Assembly: GCA_964388155.1 (NCBI GenBank)
Contig: CAYLYH010000003.1
Location: 37,458-101,457, forward strand
From: JACNKV01 sp964388155
GTDB lineage: Bacteria; Fidelibacterota; Marinisomatia; Marinisomatales; JACNKV01
DNA: 64,000 nt
Direction: 5' to 3'
A program made the position numbers and the translations under genes. This document shows positions 17,822 through 27,294 of the stretch, piece after piece. A model generated the notes under the pieces. The model saw only the letters and a list, made by a program, of their open reading frames with translations, did no database searches and was not told the DNA's origin. How positions within the stretch are numbered: position 1 is the first letter of the stretch; the number at the start of each line of letters is the position of its first letter.

Positions 17822-18808
17822 ATGAACCCTATTCTTAAACCACGAATCGGTGTTGTTGGCGTTGGTCACTTAGGTCAGCACCACGTTAAACACTATCAAA
17901 AACTTTCTTCCGCAACGCTGGTGGGGGTCTTTGACACAGATATGAATCGCGCCAACGAAATTGCCTCCACTTATGATACCACTGCATTTCCCTCCGTCAA
18001 TGAGCTTTTGAATTCCTGCGATGCTGTGTCTATCGTAACTCCGACGGTTCAGCATGCTTCTGTTGCAGAGACATGTATCCGTGCAGGAAAACACGTCTTT
18101 ATCGAAAAACCTATTACAACAACCGTTGATGAAGCCGACACCCTAATTCACCAAGCTGATAAAAACGGAGTCATTATTCAAGTAGGACATATCGAAAGAT
18201 TGAATCCTGCACTCCGTGCGTTAGGTGATTACGCGTTGAATCCAAAGTACATCGAGGTTCAGCGGTTGGCGCCGTACACCGCACGCGGTACCGATGTCCC
18301 GGTTGTACTGGACTTAATGATCCACGATATCGATATTATTTTGGCTTTGGTGAGTTCCCCCGTGAAAAGCATTCACGCCAGCGGTGTATCGCTCATGACT
18401 GACTCTGTAGACATTGCCAATGCCCGGATTCGTTTCGAAAACGGGACGGTTGCCAGTATGACTTCCAGCCGTATTGCCAAGGATAAAGTCCGCAAAACGA
18501 AGATTTTTCAAAAGGACATGTATGTGACGATCGATTTTCTTTTAGGGCTCACAGAAGTATACCGAGTCATGTCGGATAAAAATCCAAAAGCTATTCTTAC
18601 GGCACCGCTTAGTGAAGAAAACAATCACCGTGAAATTGCCTATGAAAAACCGCCTGTGATTTCGGCTGATGCCATGCAGCTCGAACTTGCAAACTTTATT
18701 GCATCTATTCAGGGAAAAGAAATCCCAATCGTTGACGGAATCGCCGGCCGGGAAGCACTGGATCTTGCTATTCAAATTCATGATATGATTCTGGAGGATA
18801 TCCATTGA
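17822..18808 (+). CDS. Gfo/Idh/MocA-family oxidoreductase of the lipid A operon
   Basis: 328 residues with an N-terminal Rossmann motif (GVVGVGHLGQHH) and the conserved EKP in FIEKPITTT, where the Lys is catalytic, then GHIERLNP. The family oxidises or reduces sugar rings with NAD(P). It is first in an operon with lpxB and lpxK and overlaps the next gene by 4 bases, so a nucleotide-sugar role in lipid A or LPS is likely. UDP-GlcNAc 3-dehydrogenase (GnnA) is one candidate, but its partner GnnB is not seen. Confidence 0.8.
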   Translation: MNPILKPRIGVVGVGHLGQHHVKHYQKLSSATLVGVFDTDMNRANEIASTYDTTAFPSVNELLNSCDAVSIVTPTVQHASVAETCIRAGKHVFIEKPITTTVDEADTLIHQADKNGVIIQVGHIERLNPALRALGDYALNPKYIEVQRLAPYTARGTDVPVVLDLMIHDIDIILALVSSPVKSIHASGVSLMTDSVDIANARIRFENGTVASMTSSRIAKDKVRKTKIFQKDMYVTIDFLLGLTEVYRVMSDKNPKAILTAPLSEENNHREIAYEKPPVISADAMQLELANFIASIQGKEIPIVDGIAGREALDLAIQIHDMILEDIH

Positions 18809-19386
18809 ATTTAAACAATCTTAGACAGGCTTTTTTCAAATACAGAAGCTATACTCCCATTCCTTTAGCTGTTGGAATTCTTGTGTATTCAAAGCCGGAT
18901 TTTTCCATAATGTGGTTTGGGTTTCTGGTTCTGCTTTTTGGGGAATTTATTCGGTTTTCATCTGTGCGTTATGCCGGGGGAGCAACTCGAACAACCAAAA
19001 TCGGAGCGCCGTCTTTGTGCACAGCAGGACCATACGCACATGTCAGAAATCCGCTTTATGTCGGAAATATGTTAATGTACACCGGCATCGTTTTCATTGC
19101 CGGGTCTCAAAATATTTGGATAATGTTAGGCTTCACATGGGCATTTTTTATCCTGCAATACTCACTTATTGTTTCCTTAGAAGAAGAAACCTTAGAAGGT
19201 CTGTTTAGCGTAGACTATCTCACATACAGGCAAAACGTCCCCTCACTGATCCCGAGACTTCGTCGCTGGGAAAATACCGACACTCGCACACCACTTTCTT
19301 TTTACAAAACACTTAAAACAGAAAAGCGCACGCTTCAAAATGTATTGTTGATCTTGATTCTAATATTTTTGCGTAATTACATTTAA
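18805..19386 (+). CDS. Isoprenylcysteine carboxyl methyltransferase-like membrane protein
   Basis: 193 residues with four to five membrane helices and the ICMT/PEMT signature GPYAHVRNPLYVGN near residues 73-86, the SAM-binding motif, followed by LEEETLEGLFSVDYLTYRQNVPSLIPR, a typical ICMT tail. It methylates a membrane-embedded substrate, probably lipid or polyprenyl-linked. Translation is coupled to the preceding oxidoreductase by a 4-base overlap. Confidence 0.75.
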   Translation: MNLNNLRQAFFKYRSYTPIPLAVGILVYSKPDFSIMWFGFLVLLFGEFIRFSSVRYAGGATRTTKIGAPSLCTAGPYAHVRNPLYVGNMLMYTGIVFIAGSQNIWIMLGFTWAFFILQYSLIVSLEEETLEGLFSVDYLTYRQNVPSLIPRLRRWENTDTRTPLSFYKTLKTEKRTLQNVLLILILIFLRNYI

Positions 19387-19397
19387 TTTTATGAATA

Positions 19398-19440
19398 GAA
19401 CACAGATAACACCGATTGAACGGATTAACGCGGATAAAAA
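19398..19440. repeat. Short intergenic repeat upstream of lpxB
   Basis: GAACACAGATAACACCGATT followed by GAACGGATTAACGCGGATAAAAA. This phrase resembles an intergenic repeat common in diverse environmental bacterial genomes. It is the only break longer than a few bases inside the lipid A operon. Confidence 0.4.
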
Positions 19441-19482
19441 CAAAAGAACACATCACCTGCTCAACATCAAAACCGATTAATA

Positions 19483-20601
19483 ATGTGTGATAAAAAAGTA
19501 TTCTTTCTTGTCGCCGGTGAAGAATCAGGTGACTTGCATGGTGCAAAACTGATTGAAGCCCTGCGTGTTGAATTTCCGAATTCTGAATTTATCGGTCACG
19601 GCGGTGAAAGAATGCGTCGTCAAGGCATGACCATCCTTGAGCATATTTCATCATTATCAATGATGGGGTTTACAGAGGTTATTCGTCATTTACCGTATAT
19701 AATGCGTGTTATGAAAAAAACACTTAACAAAATAAAAAAGGTTAACCCCGACCGAATTATTTTAATTGACTACCCGGGATTCAATCTCAGGCTTGCAAAA
19801 AAACTGGCGGGATTTGATATCCCCGTAATCTATTTTATTTTACCGCAAGTTTGGGCATGGAAAGAAAAACGTATCAACATTTTGAAAGATTACACAGACC
19901 AACGCCTAAGTATTTTTCCGTTTGAGAAGCCTTGGTTTACTGAGCGTGACATCGATGTGGATTTTATCGGACATCCTTTTTCTATGCTAAAACCGGCAAA
20001 CATTACCAAAGATGGGTTTTTTGCAAAACACAATCTCAACCCAAACAATCCTTTGCTCGTTTTGCTTCCGGGTAGCCGACAGCAGGAGATAGGACGTCAC
20101 TGGAAGGTGTTCTTAAAAACCGCTCAGCGGTTAAAAGACTCATATCCTTTTTTGCAGATTATTGTCGGTAAAGCCGAAGGAATTACGTTAAATCCGCTCC
20201 CGGAATATATTCAAACAGAAACAAATTCCCGCTTGACGTTGCAATTCGGAACGGCGGCGTTAGCATCCTCCGGGACGGTTACCTTAGAGGCAGCTGTTTT
20301 GGATTGCCCGGTTGTCGTAACCTATAAACTGTCTGCCATAACGTGGCAGATTGCCAAACGAATTGTGAGGGTGAGGTATGCTTCCATCGTCAACCTAATC
20401 GCCGACAAAGAGGTTGTCCCTGAATTCCTCCAAGAGGACATGACTCCCGACAATCTTTTCAACGCCCTAACACCGCTCGTGTCTAATACTCCTCAAAGGC
20501 GAAAAATATTGACAGACTTTTTGGCTATACGCAGTCGTCTTGGGAAAAAAGACGTCTATCAACATGCTGCTATATTGATTAGAAAGAAACATCTGTCATG
20601 A
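19483..20601 (+). CDS. lpxB: Lipid A disaccharide synthase
   Basis: Joins UDP-2,3-diacylglucosamine and lipid X into the tetraacyl disaccharide. 372 residues, GT19 family. AGEESGDLHGA (11-21), FILPQVWAWKEKR and LLPGSRQQEI are LpxB signatures. It overlaps the acyltransferase gene by 4 bases. It shows the organism makes lipid A and has an outer membrane. Confidence 0.96.
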   Translation: MCDKKVFFLVAGEESGDLHGAKLIEALRVEFPNSEFIGHGGERMRRQGMTILEHISSLSMMGFTEVIRHLPYIMRVMKKTLNKIKKVNPDRIILIDYPGFNLRLAKKLAGFDIPVIYFILPQVWAWKEKRINILKDYTDQRLSIFPFEKPWFTERDIDVDFIGHPFSMLKPANITKDGFFAKHNLNPNNPLLVLLPGSRQQEIGRHWKVFLKTAQRLKDSYPFLQIIVGKAEGITLNPLPEYIQTETNSRLTLQFGTAALASSGTVTLEAAVLDCPVVVTYKLSAITWQIAKRIVRVRYASIVNLIADKEVVPEFLQEDMTPDNLFNALTPLVSNTPQRRKILTDFLAIRSRLGKKDVYQHAAILIRKKHLS

Positions 20602-21242
20602 TAAACAAATTTTTCTATACTATTAAAGTCATTATAGTAACCTGGTTAATCCGTTTTTTCTATAAAACCAACCATTGGAACATCCAAGGGCGAGAACAAA
20701 TAGACGAATTATTGAAAGAGGGGCGTTCCATCATCATTGCAAGCTGGCATGGACAGTTATTGCCAACGTTTATGAGTCTTGCAGAATGCGGATATTACGG
20801 CCTCGCCGGAATGCATAAAGATGCCGAATTGATTTCTCAATTTGGGGAGCGCATCGGATGGAAACTCCTGCGCGGGTCAAGCTCCGATCGAGGAAAAGAA
20901 GTCTATTTGGAAATGGTCAAGGTGCTAAAAACTCCCGGATCTGTCGTTGCGTTGACTCCGGATGGACCGAAAGGCCCAGCCCGCATCCCAAAACCGGGGG
21001 TGATTCGCGCCGCACAAAAAACAGGAGCAGTAATCATCCCGGCAATGGGGCAATCTACCAAACATTGGGCATTTACAAACTGGGATACCTTTTACGTTGC
21101 CAAACCGTTCGGACGGATTGAAATGCTTTACGGTGAACCCCTTTATTTTTCAGAAGAGGACGATTATAAGTCCTGCGCAGAAACATTGCGGAAGGCCTTA
21201 AATGCTTTGGCAGAAACTGTGGATAATTCAATAAAAATATGA
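20598..21242 (+). CDS. DUF374 lysophospholipid acyltransferase
   Basis: 214 residues. The LPLAT HxxxxD-like core is SWHGQLLP (His51), with TPDGPKGPARIPKPGVIRAA being the hallmark of DUF374 and LpxL/LpxM-like enzymes. It probably adds a secondary acyl chain to lipid A or a related lipid. One N-terminal hydrophobic helix anchors it to the inner membrane. Overlaps lpxB and lpxK by 4 bases on each side. Confidence 0.85.
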   Translation: MINKFFYTIKVIIVTWLIRFFYKTNHWNIQGREQIDELLKEGRSIIIASWHGQLLPTFMSLAECGYYGLAGMHKDAELISQFGERIGWKLLRGSSSDRGKEVYLEMVKVLKTPGSVVALTPDGPKGPARIPKPGVIRAAQKTGAVIIPAMGQSTKHWAFTNWDTFYVAKPFGRIEMLYGEPLYFSEEDDYKSCAETLRKALNALAETVDNSIKI

Positions 21243-22270
21243 TGCGGTTTTTCCTGTTTCCGTTTTCAGTTACCTATGCTTTCTTTGTCGGTTTTAGAAA
21301 TCTGTTTTATGATATTGGCTTCTTCAAAACAAAAATACTACCGTGTTGTGTCATCAGCATAGGAAATCTCACAGTAGGCGGCACCGGAAAAACACCCACT
21401 GTAATCGCGTTGGCAAAACATCTTTTGAAGTGCGGAATCTCTGTGGTGGTTCTGAGCCGCGGTTACGGTCGTAATTCAACCGGGACAGTTGTCGTTTCTG
21501 ATGGAAACAATATTTTGCAGGATTGGCAAACCGCCGGAGATGAACCGGTTTTAATAGCAGAAAAATTACCCGACGTTCCGGTGATTGTTGATGAAAATCG
21601 ATTCCGCGGTGGAATGGAGATTGTTAAGAAATTCAATCCGAAGGTGATTATTTTAGATGACGGCTTTCAGCATCGCGCTCTTCATCGGGATTTAAATATC
21701 CTGTTGGTTAACAGCCAATTTCACCGCAAAGATAAATACTTATTGCCTACCGGAAATCTCAGAGAATCATGGGGTCAGATAGCTCGTGGTGACATGATTT
21801 TTCTAACTAAAACAAATTTATTTGAACAAAATAGCAGGTTGGCTGCCAAATTAAATTCGTTTAACAATCCGGTTGTTAGCACGACGCTGGAATTAGATAT
21901 AAAACTGAATACTGGTTTCAATCGGGATTTACCATTAAGTACTCTGAAAAATAAACGTGTTCTAGCTGTATCCGCATTGGGATCACCAAAAGGATTTGAG
22001 CAATCGTTGTCAGAAACCGGTGCTGTCGTTGCCGATCACTTAGTGTTTCGGGATCATCATAAATTCACCCAAGCAGATATTGAAAAAATTCACAATAAAA
22101 AGGTGAACACAGGTTCAGAGTTGATCATTACGACGGAAAAGGATTTTATTAAACTAAAACACCTTGTTCCGAAAAACCTTACAATCTATGCTCTGCCAGT
22201 TATAGTTGTGATTCCTGAAGAAATTTTGACAACAATCATTTCACAGATACCCAATAACCTTAGCTCCTGA
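21239..22270 (+). CDS. lpxK: Tetraacyldisaccharide 4'-kinase
   Basis: Phosphorylates the 4' position of the lipid A precursor. 343 residues with an N-terminal membrane helix, the P-loop GNLTVGGTGKTPT (42-54) and the family's ILDDGFQHRALHRDLNI. Fits the common lpxB-acyltransferase-lpxK arrangement. Confidence 0.95.
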   Translation: MMRFFLFPFSVTYAFFVGFRNLFYDIGFFKTKILPCCVISIGNLTVGGTGKTPTVIALAKHLLKCGISVVVLSRGYGRNSTGTVVVSDGNNILQDWQTAGDEPVLIAEKLPDVPVIVDENRFRGGMEIVKKFNPKVIILDDGFQHRALHRDLNILLVNSQFHRKDKYLLPTGNLRESWGQIARGDMIFLTKTNLFEQNSRLAAKLNSFNNPVVSTTLELDIKLNTGFNRDLPLSTLKNKRVLAVSALGSPKGFEQSLSETGAVVADHLVFRDHHKFTQADIEKIHNKKVNTGSELIITTEKDFIKLKHLVPKNLTIYALPVIVVIPEEILTTIISQIPNNLSS

Positions 22271-22298
22271 TTAAATAAAAAGGGGATTTAAAAAACCA

Positions 22299-25200
22299 AT
22301 GTCGGCCTTCTTAGGTGTGTTGAAAAAAATTACAAGTGGATTGTTCCTTTTTGCCGGTATCGCCATTTTTTCAAGCAGTGCTTCCGGACAAAAATACAAC
22401 GATTGGTTTAATTCAATGTTCGTTGAAAGTAGCGCTGCGGAACAGCGTCTTCCGGAAATTGACGATGTTTATGGCGTCGGGTTTCGGGATATTAATCAAG
22501 ACGGTTATGCCGATTTGTACCTCACGCGGTTTCGAGACATCAATCGTCTATTTATCTACTCAAAAAAATCCGGGCAGTTTTTGGATAAAACCATCCCAAC
22601 CGGTCTGGGTGGGAACCTCTATCCCCGTGGAATAAAAAACCTTGAACTTGGTGCCTCCGTTGTGGATTTTAATAATGATGGGGTTCGGGATGTCATGATC
22701 ACCGGGTGGGGAATAACGACCCGCCTGTTTAAACAATCAGTTCGGCTTCGTTTTCAGGATATTACCGCTCTCTCCGGGATTGAAAAAACCATCAGCGGGA
22801 ACGCCTCCGCTTGGGGTGATGTCAATCTTGACGGGTGGCTTGATGTGTTTATTACAAATGAGCATGGACGTAACTCGCTATATCTACAGAACAAAAACGG
22901 ACAGTTTTCCGACCTCACGTCTGCGTATAATTTAACGAAAGAAAAAATTAGCCAGGGTGCCGGTTTTGCCGATATTGATATGGATGGCTACACCGATCTT
23001 TATGTCTGTAATTGGTTGTCGCCGGATGAACTTTACCGTAATATTAACGGAATGTCTTTTGAACAGATATTTCTGCCGATCTCACATCTTCAGGATTCGC
23101 TGAACAGCAACGGGGTTTGCTTCGGCGATGTGGATAATGACGGAGACGTCGATCTGCTGGTTACAGACAGAAACGGAAAAAATAGCTTATACCGAAATGA
23201 TTTCGATTCATCCAATGATAAATTTGCTTTTACCGACATTACAGTTTCTTCCGGCGTTGTCAACCCGCGCCCGGCGTATTCCGGATTGATCGCAGATATT
23301 GACAATAACGGTTGGCAGGATATCGTTTTTACAAACATTGGTGCTAATGCTCTCTGCATCAATACCGGTAACGGAACATTCGAAACCACCTTAATTGACC
23401 CGGAAATAAATACGCATTACAGTACCGGAGCGGCCGTTGCTGATTTTGATCAGGACGGAGATTTGGATCTGTTTATTTCCAATAAAGACACTGCCAGCAT
23501 TCTCTATGAAAACCACGGACAAAAATACTCTTCTATTCGGATTAAGGCAGAGGGCGTGTTTAGTAATCGCGATGGAATCGGAACTAAAGTTTGGCTTTAC
23601 AAAATTTCTGAGGAAAATGAGCCAGGTACGCTCATCGGTTATCGTGAAATTTCCGGTGGGTCTGGTTATTTATCCACAGGGGAAAACATTGCCCATTTTG
23701 GTGTGCCGGCAGAAGGAAGATTTCGTGCCAGAATTTTGTTCCCGTCCGGAGAGGAGGTGTTGCGAACAAATATCCTAAAAGGAGACCGACTTTTTGTCTC
23801 CGAACTAGACGGGGTGTACAAAACCGGCATAAGACTCAAACAAACAATTTCCAACCAGTTGGTGCGCGCCGAATTTTGGATGGCATTTTTATTATTACTT
23901 GCGCTTGTTGGAATGATTGGCGGTTCAACCACATTGTTTTTGAAACGATATCACTGGTCACATAGGCAAATAGGGATTTTTCTTTCTGTCATCCTGATTG
24001 TTTTATTTCTCCTTTACGCGGTTTTCAAAGGAAAATCCACTCTTTATGTATTGGGTGCTCAAACTATTACTGTTAGCCTTGGATTGATTATCACCTCAGT
24101 CGTCATGGAATACATACTTTCCCTCAAAAAGAAACGGTACGGATATCGTAAAGCTCTGTACCAGTTTTCCGAACAATTAATATTCATTCGTGAAAATAAA
24201 AAATTATTTGAACAGCTTTCGCAAATGATTTACCGCACGATGCACCCTGACTTCTGCTCAATTTTTATGATACAGGATGAAATCGCCCTTTCCGTGTTCA
24301 CTGCCGGAAACGCCAATAATCTTCCGAAAACGATAAACCTCAGTATAGAACAGAAAAATGTTCTTCTCTCCACCAAAACCATTACTAAAGACTTTCTTAC
24401 GTATGATTTTTCTGAGCTTTCAGATGTCGGTTGTTGTGTAATTGTCCCAATCGTGAGAAATGATACGGCGCTTGCATTTCTGACCACAGGAGTGTTAAAA
24501 AACAATCGAGATTACGACACCGAAGATTTGAATACTTTGGTCATCCTTGCTAATCAGGCAGCATTAGCAGTGGAAAACAATAATTTCATCGAAAAAACCC
24601 GCGAACTCACACGGCAAATTACCGAAACAGAAACGCAGGAAAAATATATTTCTATGCTGGAAAATCAAAATACCACCTTGGAGTCGCTGTACTCTGAACT
24701 CAAAGAGACTCAGTCCCAACTTGTTCACAGCGAAAAAATGTCCAGCCTTGGACAGTTGGTTGCCGGTGTTGCTCATGAGCTGAATAACCCTATCGGATTT
24801 ATTTATGGAAACATGCGTGAACTTCAAAATTATATCACGAAATTGAAAGACCCGGACAAGGTCTCCGATGAACAGGAACTAACATTTATCAAAGAGGATG
24901 TGGATGCACTCATCAGTGAAACACTGGATGGATCAACGCGGGTTAAACAAATTGTTGAAGACCTTCGCAATTTTTCACGTTTGGACGAAGCAGAGCTTAA
25001 AAAAGCAGATATCCATGATGGAATTAATTCGACACTCTCCATTCTAAAAAAAGAAATCGGGGATTCCATCGTCATCCATAAAAACTACGGGGATATCCCG
25101 AATATTGAATGCATGCCCGGTCAGTTGAATCAGGTGTTTATGAATCTTTTGCAAAATGCTATCCATGCCGTTAAAGGACAGGGGAATATTTATATTGAAA

Positions 25201-25439
25201 CCAAGCTCATTGATAATTCGGTATTTATTACAATTACCGATGATGGAATCGGTATCTCTGAAAAGGAAATCGGAAAAATATTTGAACCCTTCTTCACGAC
25301 CAAAGATGTCGGTAAAGGCACCGGGCTTGGATTGAGTATCAGCTACAAGATTATCGAAAATCATGGTGGTACGCTATCTGTGACCAGCCAAAAAGGAAAA
25401 GGAACAACCTTCACAATAAAAATCCCTAAAAACCAATAG
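22299..25439 (+). CDS. FG-GAP/UnbV beta-propeller sensor histidine kinase
   Basis: 1046 residues with an unusual architecture. After a signal-type N terminus (1-31) come about 360 residues of FG-GAP/VCBS repeats with DxDxDG calcium-type loops (DFNNDGVRD, DVNLDGWLD, DIDMDGYTD, DVDNDGDVD), then an ASPIC/UnbV domain (about 425-510). Three membrane helices follow (about 527-610), then a GAF domain (about 630-765), a coiled coil, HisKA with the phospho-acceptor His826 in GVAHELNNPIGF, and HATPase_c with GTGLGLSISYKI. The propeller would face the periplasm and sense glycan, protein or calcium. It begins 28 bases after lpxK and is followed by its probable partner activator. Confidence 0.88.
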   Translation: MSAFLGVLKKITSGLFLFAGIAIFSSSASGQKYNDWFNSMFVESSAAEQRLPEIDDVYGVGFRDINQDGYADLYLTRFRDINRLFIYSKKSGQFLDKTIPTGLGGNLYPRGIKNLELGASVVDFNNDGVRDVMITGWGITTRLFKQSVRLRFQDITALSGIEKTISGNASAWGDVNLDGWLDVFITNEHGRNSLYLQNKNGQFSDLTSAYNLTKEKISQGAGFADIDMDGYTDLYVCNWLSPDELYRNINGMSFEQIFLPISHLQDSLNSNGVCFGDVDNDGDVDLLVTDRNGKNSLYRNDFDSSNDKFAFTDITVSSGVVNPRPAYSGLIADIDNNGWQDIVFTNIGANALCINTGNGTFETTLIDPEINTHYSTGAAVADFDQDGDLDLFISNKDTASILYENHGQKYSSIRIKAEGVFSNRDGIGTKVWLYKISEENEPGTLIGYREISGGSGYLSTGENIAHFGVPAEGRFRARILFPSGEEVLRTNILKGDRLFVSELDGVYKTGIRLKQTISNQLVRAEFWMAFLLLLALVGMIGGSTTLFLKRYHWSHRQIGIFLSVILIVLFLLYAVFKGKSTLYVLGAQTITVSLGLIITSVVMEYILSLKKKRYGYRKALYQFSEQLIFIRENKKLFEQLSQMIYRTMHPDFCSIFMIQDEIALSVFTAGNANNLPKTINLSIEQKNVLLSTKTITKDFLTYDFSELSDVGCCVIVPIVRNDTALAFLTTGVLKNNRDYDTEDLNTLVILANQAALAVENNNFIEKTRELTRQITETETQEKYISMLENQNTTLESLYSELKETQSQLVHSEKMSSLGQLVAGVAHELNNPIGFIYGNMRELQNYITKLKDPDKVSDEQELTFIKEDVDALISETLDGSTRVKQIVEDLRNFSRLDEAELKKADIHDGINSTLSILKKEIGDSIVIHKNYGDIPNIECMPGQLNQVFMNLLQNAIHAVKGQGNIYIETKLIDNSVFITITDDGIGISEKEIGKIFEPFFTTKDVGKGTGLGLSISYKIIENHGGTLSVTSQKGKGTTFTIKIPKNQ

Positions 25440-25440
25440 A

Positions 25441-25470
25441 CACGAAGCGCACGAAGAAACACTAAGAAAA
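25441..25470. repeat. CACGAAGCGCACGAAG-type repeat
   Basis: CACGAAGCGCACGAAGAAAC plus ACTAAGAAAA fills the gap between kinase and regulator genes. Such CACGAAG phrases are common short intergenic repeats in FCB genomes. Confidence 0.4.
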
Positions 25471-25477
25471 AACTATT

Positions 25478-26908
25478 ATGAATGAGCCTGAATACAAACC
25501 AAAGATTTTAATCATTGATGACGAGCAGTCCGTGCTTAATTCACTTAACCGAACTTTACGACACAATTTTGATGTGCTGTTGTCATTAAGCGGAGACGCA
25601 GGGCTTCAACTCCTGCGGGAACAGGAAATATCCGTTATTCTTGCCGACCAGCGGATGCCAAAAATGTCCGGTGTGAGGTTTTTCCAAAAAGCACAAACCA
25701 TCCAACCGGATGCGGAACGAATTTTGATCACCGGGTATTCGGATATCGAAGCGGTCATTGTCGCAATCAATTCGGCAAATGTTTTTTACTATATTCATAA
25801 ACCTTGGGAGCCGGATGCGTTGCGCATTATTGTGAAACGTGCCGCTGATCACTATCGATTAGTTCAGGAAAATCGCTCTCTGATGAGTAAGCTTCAGCAA
25901 ACCAACCAAACACTTCAAAACGAAAATACGCTGTATAACCAAGAGCTTCAAAAACACTATCAGTTTGATCAGATTATTGGAAAAAGTCCGGCGATGGAGG
26001 CTGTCTTTGACCTCATGCGCAAAGTGATACCGACCGACGCAACCGTATTGCTGCAGGGTGAAACCGGCACCGGAAAGGAGCTGGTTGCCCGCGCCATCCA
26101 TTTCAGTGGGCCGCGAAAGAAAAAACCGTTCGTAACACAAAACTGCGCCGCTCTCCCAGATACACTTCTCGAAAGCACTTTATTCGGACATAAAAAGGGG
26201 GCTTTTACAGATGCGGTGGCAAACAAAAAAGGACTGTTTGAATTGGCGGATGGCGGTACGATTTTCTTGGACGAAGTTGCTGATATGTCCCCCGCCATGC
26301 AGCAGCGTTTATTGAGGGTACTGCAAGAAGGGGAGATTCAACCTCTTGGTTCTGAGAAAATTAAAACAGTGGATGTTCGCATTATTTCCGCAACCCATCA
26401 TACTTTACTCGAGGATGTAAAAACCGGAAATTTTAGGGAAGATCTGTTTTACCGACTCAATGTTTTTCCCATTACGTTGCCGGCATTACGTAACCGCCGG
26501 GAGGACATTCCGCGGCTGGTTAATCACTTTGTAAAAAAATCCGCTTTGCGAATGGGGAAAAACATCACCTCTGTTTCGGCTGAAAGTATGGCAAGGCTTG
26601 TGAATATGGATTTCCCGGGAAATATCCGTGAGCTGGAAAATATGATTGAACGTGCCGTTGTGCTTGCCGAGAATAACACCGTTCTTTCTTTTGACAAAGA
26701 AGACACACCTGCGTCACACATTTTATTTCCGTCGGATACTTCAGCAGAACTTAAACTCAGCGAATTGACGGACAATATCGAAAAACAATACATCAAAAAA
26801 ACGCTGACAAACTGCAAAGGAAATATCAGTAAAACCGCAAAGATTCTTGGGCTTAGCCGCGCGGGTTTATATAAAAAAATGAAACGTCTTGAACTGATAA
26901 GTAGTTGA
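25478..26908 (+). CDS. NtrC-family sigma54 activator with receiver domain
   Basis: 476 residues. Receiver domain (1-125) with acceptor Asp57 (LADQRMPKMSG) and TGYSD plus KPW further on. AAA+ domain: Walker A GETGTGKE at 194-201, Walker B GTIFLDE, R-finger region FREDLFYRLNVFP. The sigma54-contact loop reads GAFTDA (241-246) instead of the consensus GAFTGA. C terminus: a Fis-type helix-turn-helix (NCKGNISKTAKILGLSRAGLYKKMKRL). It is cognate to the upstream kinase by position (38 bases apart). A sigma54 promoter with upstream inverted repeats lies directly downstream. Confidence 0.94.
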   Translation: MNEPEYKPKILIIDDEQSVLNSLNRTLRHNFDVLLSLSGDAGLQLLREQEISVILADQRMPKMSGVRFFQKAQTIQPDAERILITGYSDIEAVIVAINSANVFYYIHKPWEPDALRIIVKRAADHYRLVQENRSLMSKLQQTNQTLQNENTLYNQELQKHYQFDQIIGKSPAMEAVFDLMRKVIPTDATVLLQGETGTGKELVARAIHFSGPRKKKPFVTQNCAALPDTLLESTLFGHKKGAFTDAVANKKGLFELADGGTIFLDEVADMSPAMQQRLLRVLQEGEIQPLGSEKIKTVDVRIISATHHTLLEDVKTGNFREDLFYRLNVFPITLPALRNRREDIPRLVNHFVKKSALRMGKNITSVSAESMARLVNMDFPGNIRELENMIERAVVLAENNTVLSFDKEDTPASHILFPSDTSAELKLSELTDNIEKQYIKKTLTNCKGNISKTAKILGLSRAGLYKKMKRLELISS

Positions 26909-26969
26909 TTGCCTGTCCGCCCCATGGCTGGGTGAGTGGTAATTGGTGAATTTGTTATTGTCGTAACGT

Positions 26970-26999
26970 AGGGCCTGCCCGACAAAGAATGCAGGCGGG
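26970..26999. repeat. GCCTGCCCGACAAAGAATGC palindromic repeat
   Basis: GGCCTGCCCGACAAAGAATG plus CAGGCGGGA: outer arms GCCTGCCC / GGCGGG pair imperfectly, and the inner 17-mer is the exact reverse complement of 8482-8498. The rest of 26909-27040 shows no gene. Confidence 0.6.
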
Positions 27000-27044
27000 A
27001 AGACCCCGTGTTTTTTACGGGAGTGAGAACACAACCTTTTTTTA

Positions 27045-27059
27045 AGGACACGTTGTCCT
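27045..27059. promoter_or_regulatory. Inverted repeat, candidate activator site 1
   Basis: AGGACA-CGT-TGTCCT, a perfect 6-3-6 inverted repeat about 250 bases upstream of the sigma54 -24 element. Bacterial enhancer-binding proteins bind such dyads. Confidence 0.4.
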
Positions 27060-27160
27060 GTAAAATAAATGACATTTGCAGGATAAAGTGTTTTGCTTCA
27101 GGGTTGTCTTTTTGAATATCATTTCTTCACCTTGGCAAGGTTGCAACAATAAATTAATAT

Positions 27161-27175
27161 GTCTACTCTGTAGAC
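27161..27175. promoter_or_regulatory. Inverted repeat, candidate activator site 2
   Basis: GTCTAC-TCT-GTAGAC, a perfect 6-3-6 inverted repeat about 120 bases upstream of the -24 element. Same 6-3-6 geometry as the repeat at 27045-27059, though the arm sequences differ. Confidence 0.45.
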
Positions 27176-27294
27176 TAGTTTATATGTGTATATGTATACT
27201 ATGTTTACATTGTGTTGTTTGTAAAATAACACGGGTATCCTATTATCTCTCTATTGAGCAGCGTGTTATGGTGCTTTCTAGGTTTATTTTAACT

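Noticed and set aside
27128..27145. Second sigma54 promoter TTGGCAAGGTTGCAA
   Set aside because: GG-to-GC spacing is 9 instead of 12 bases, so it cannot bind sigma54 RNA polymerase.
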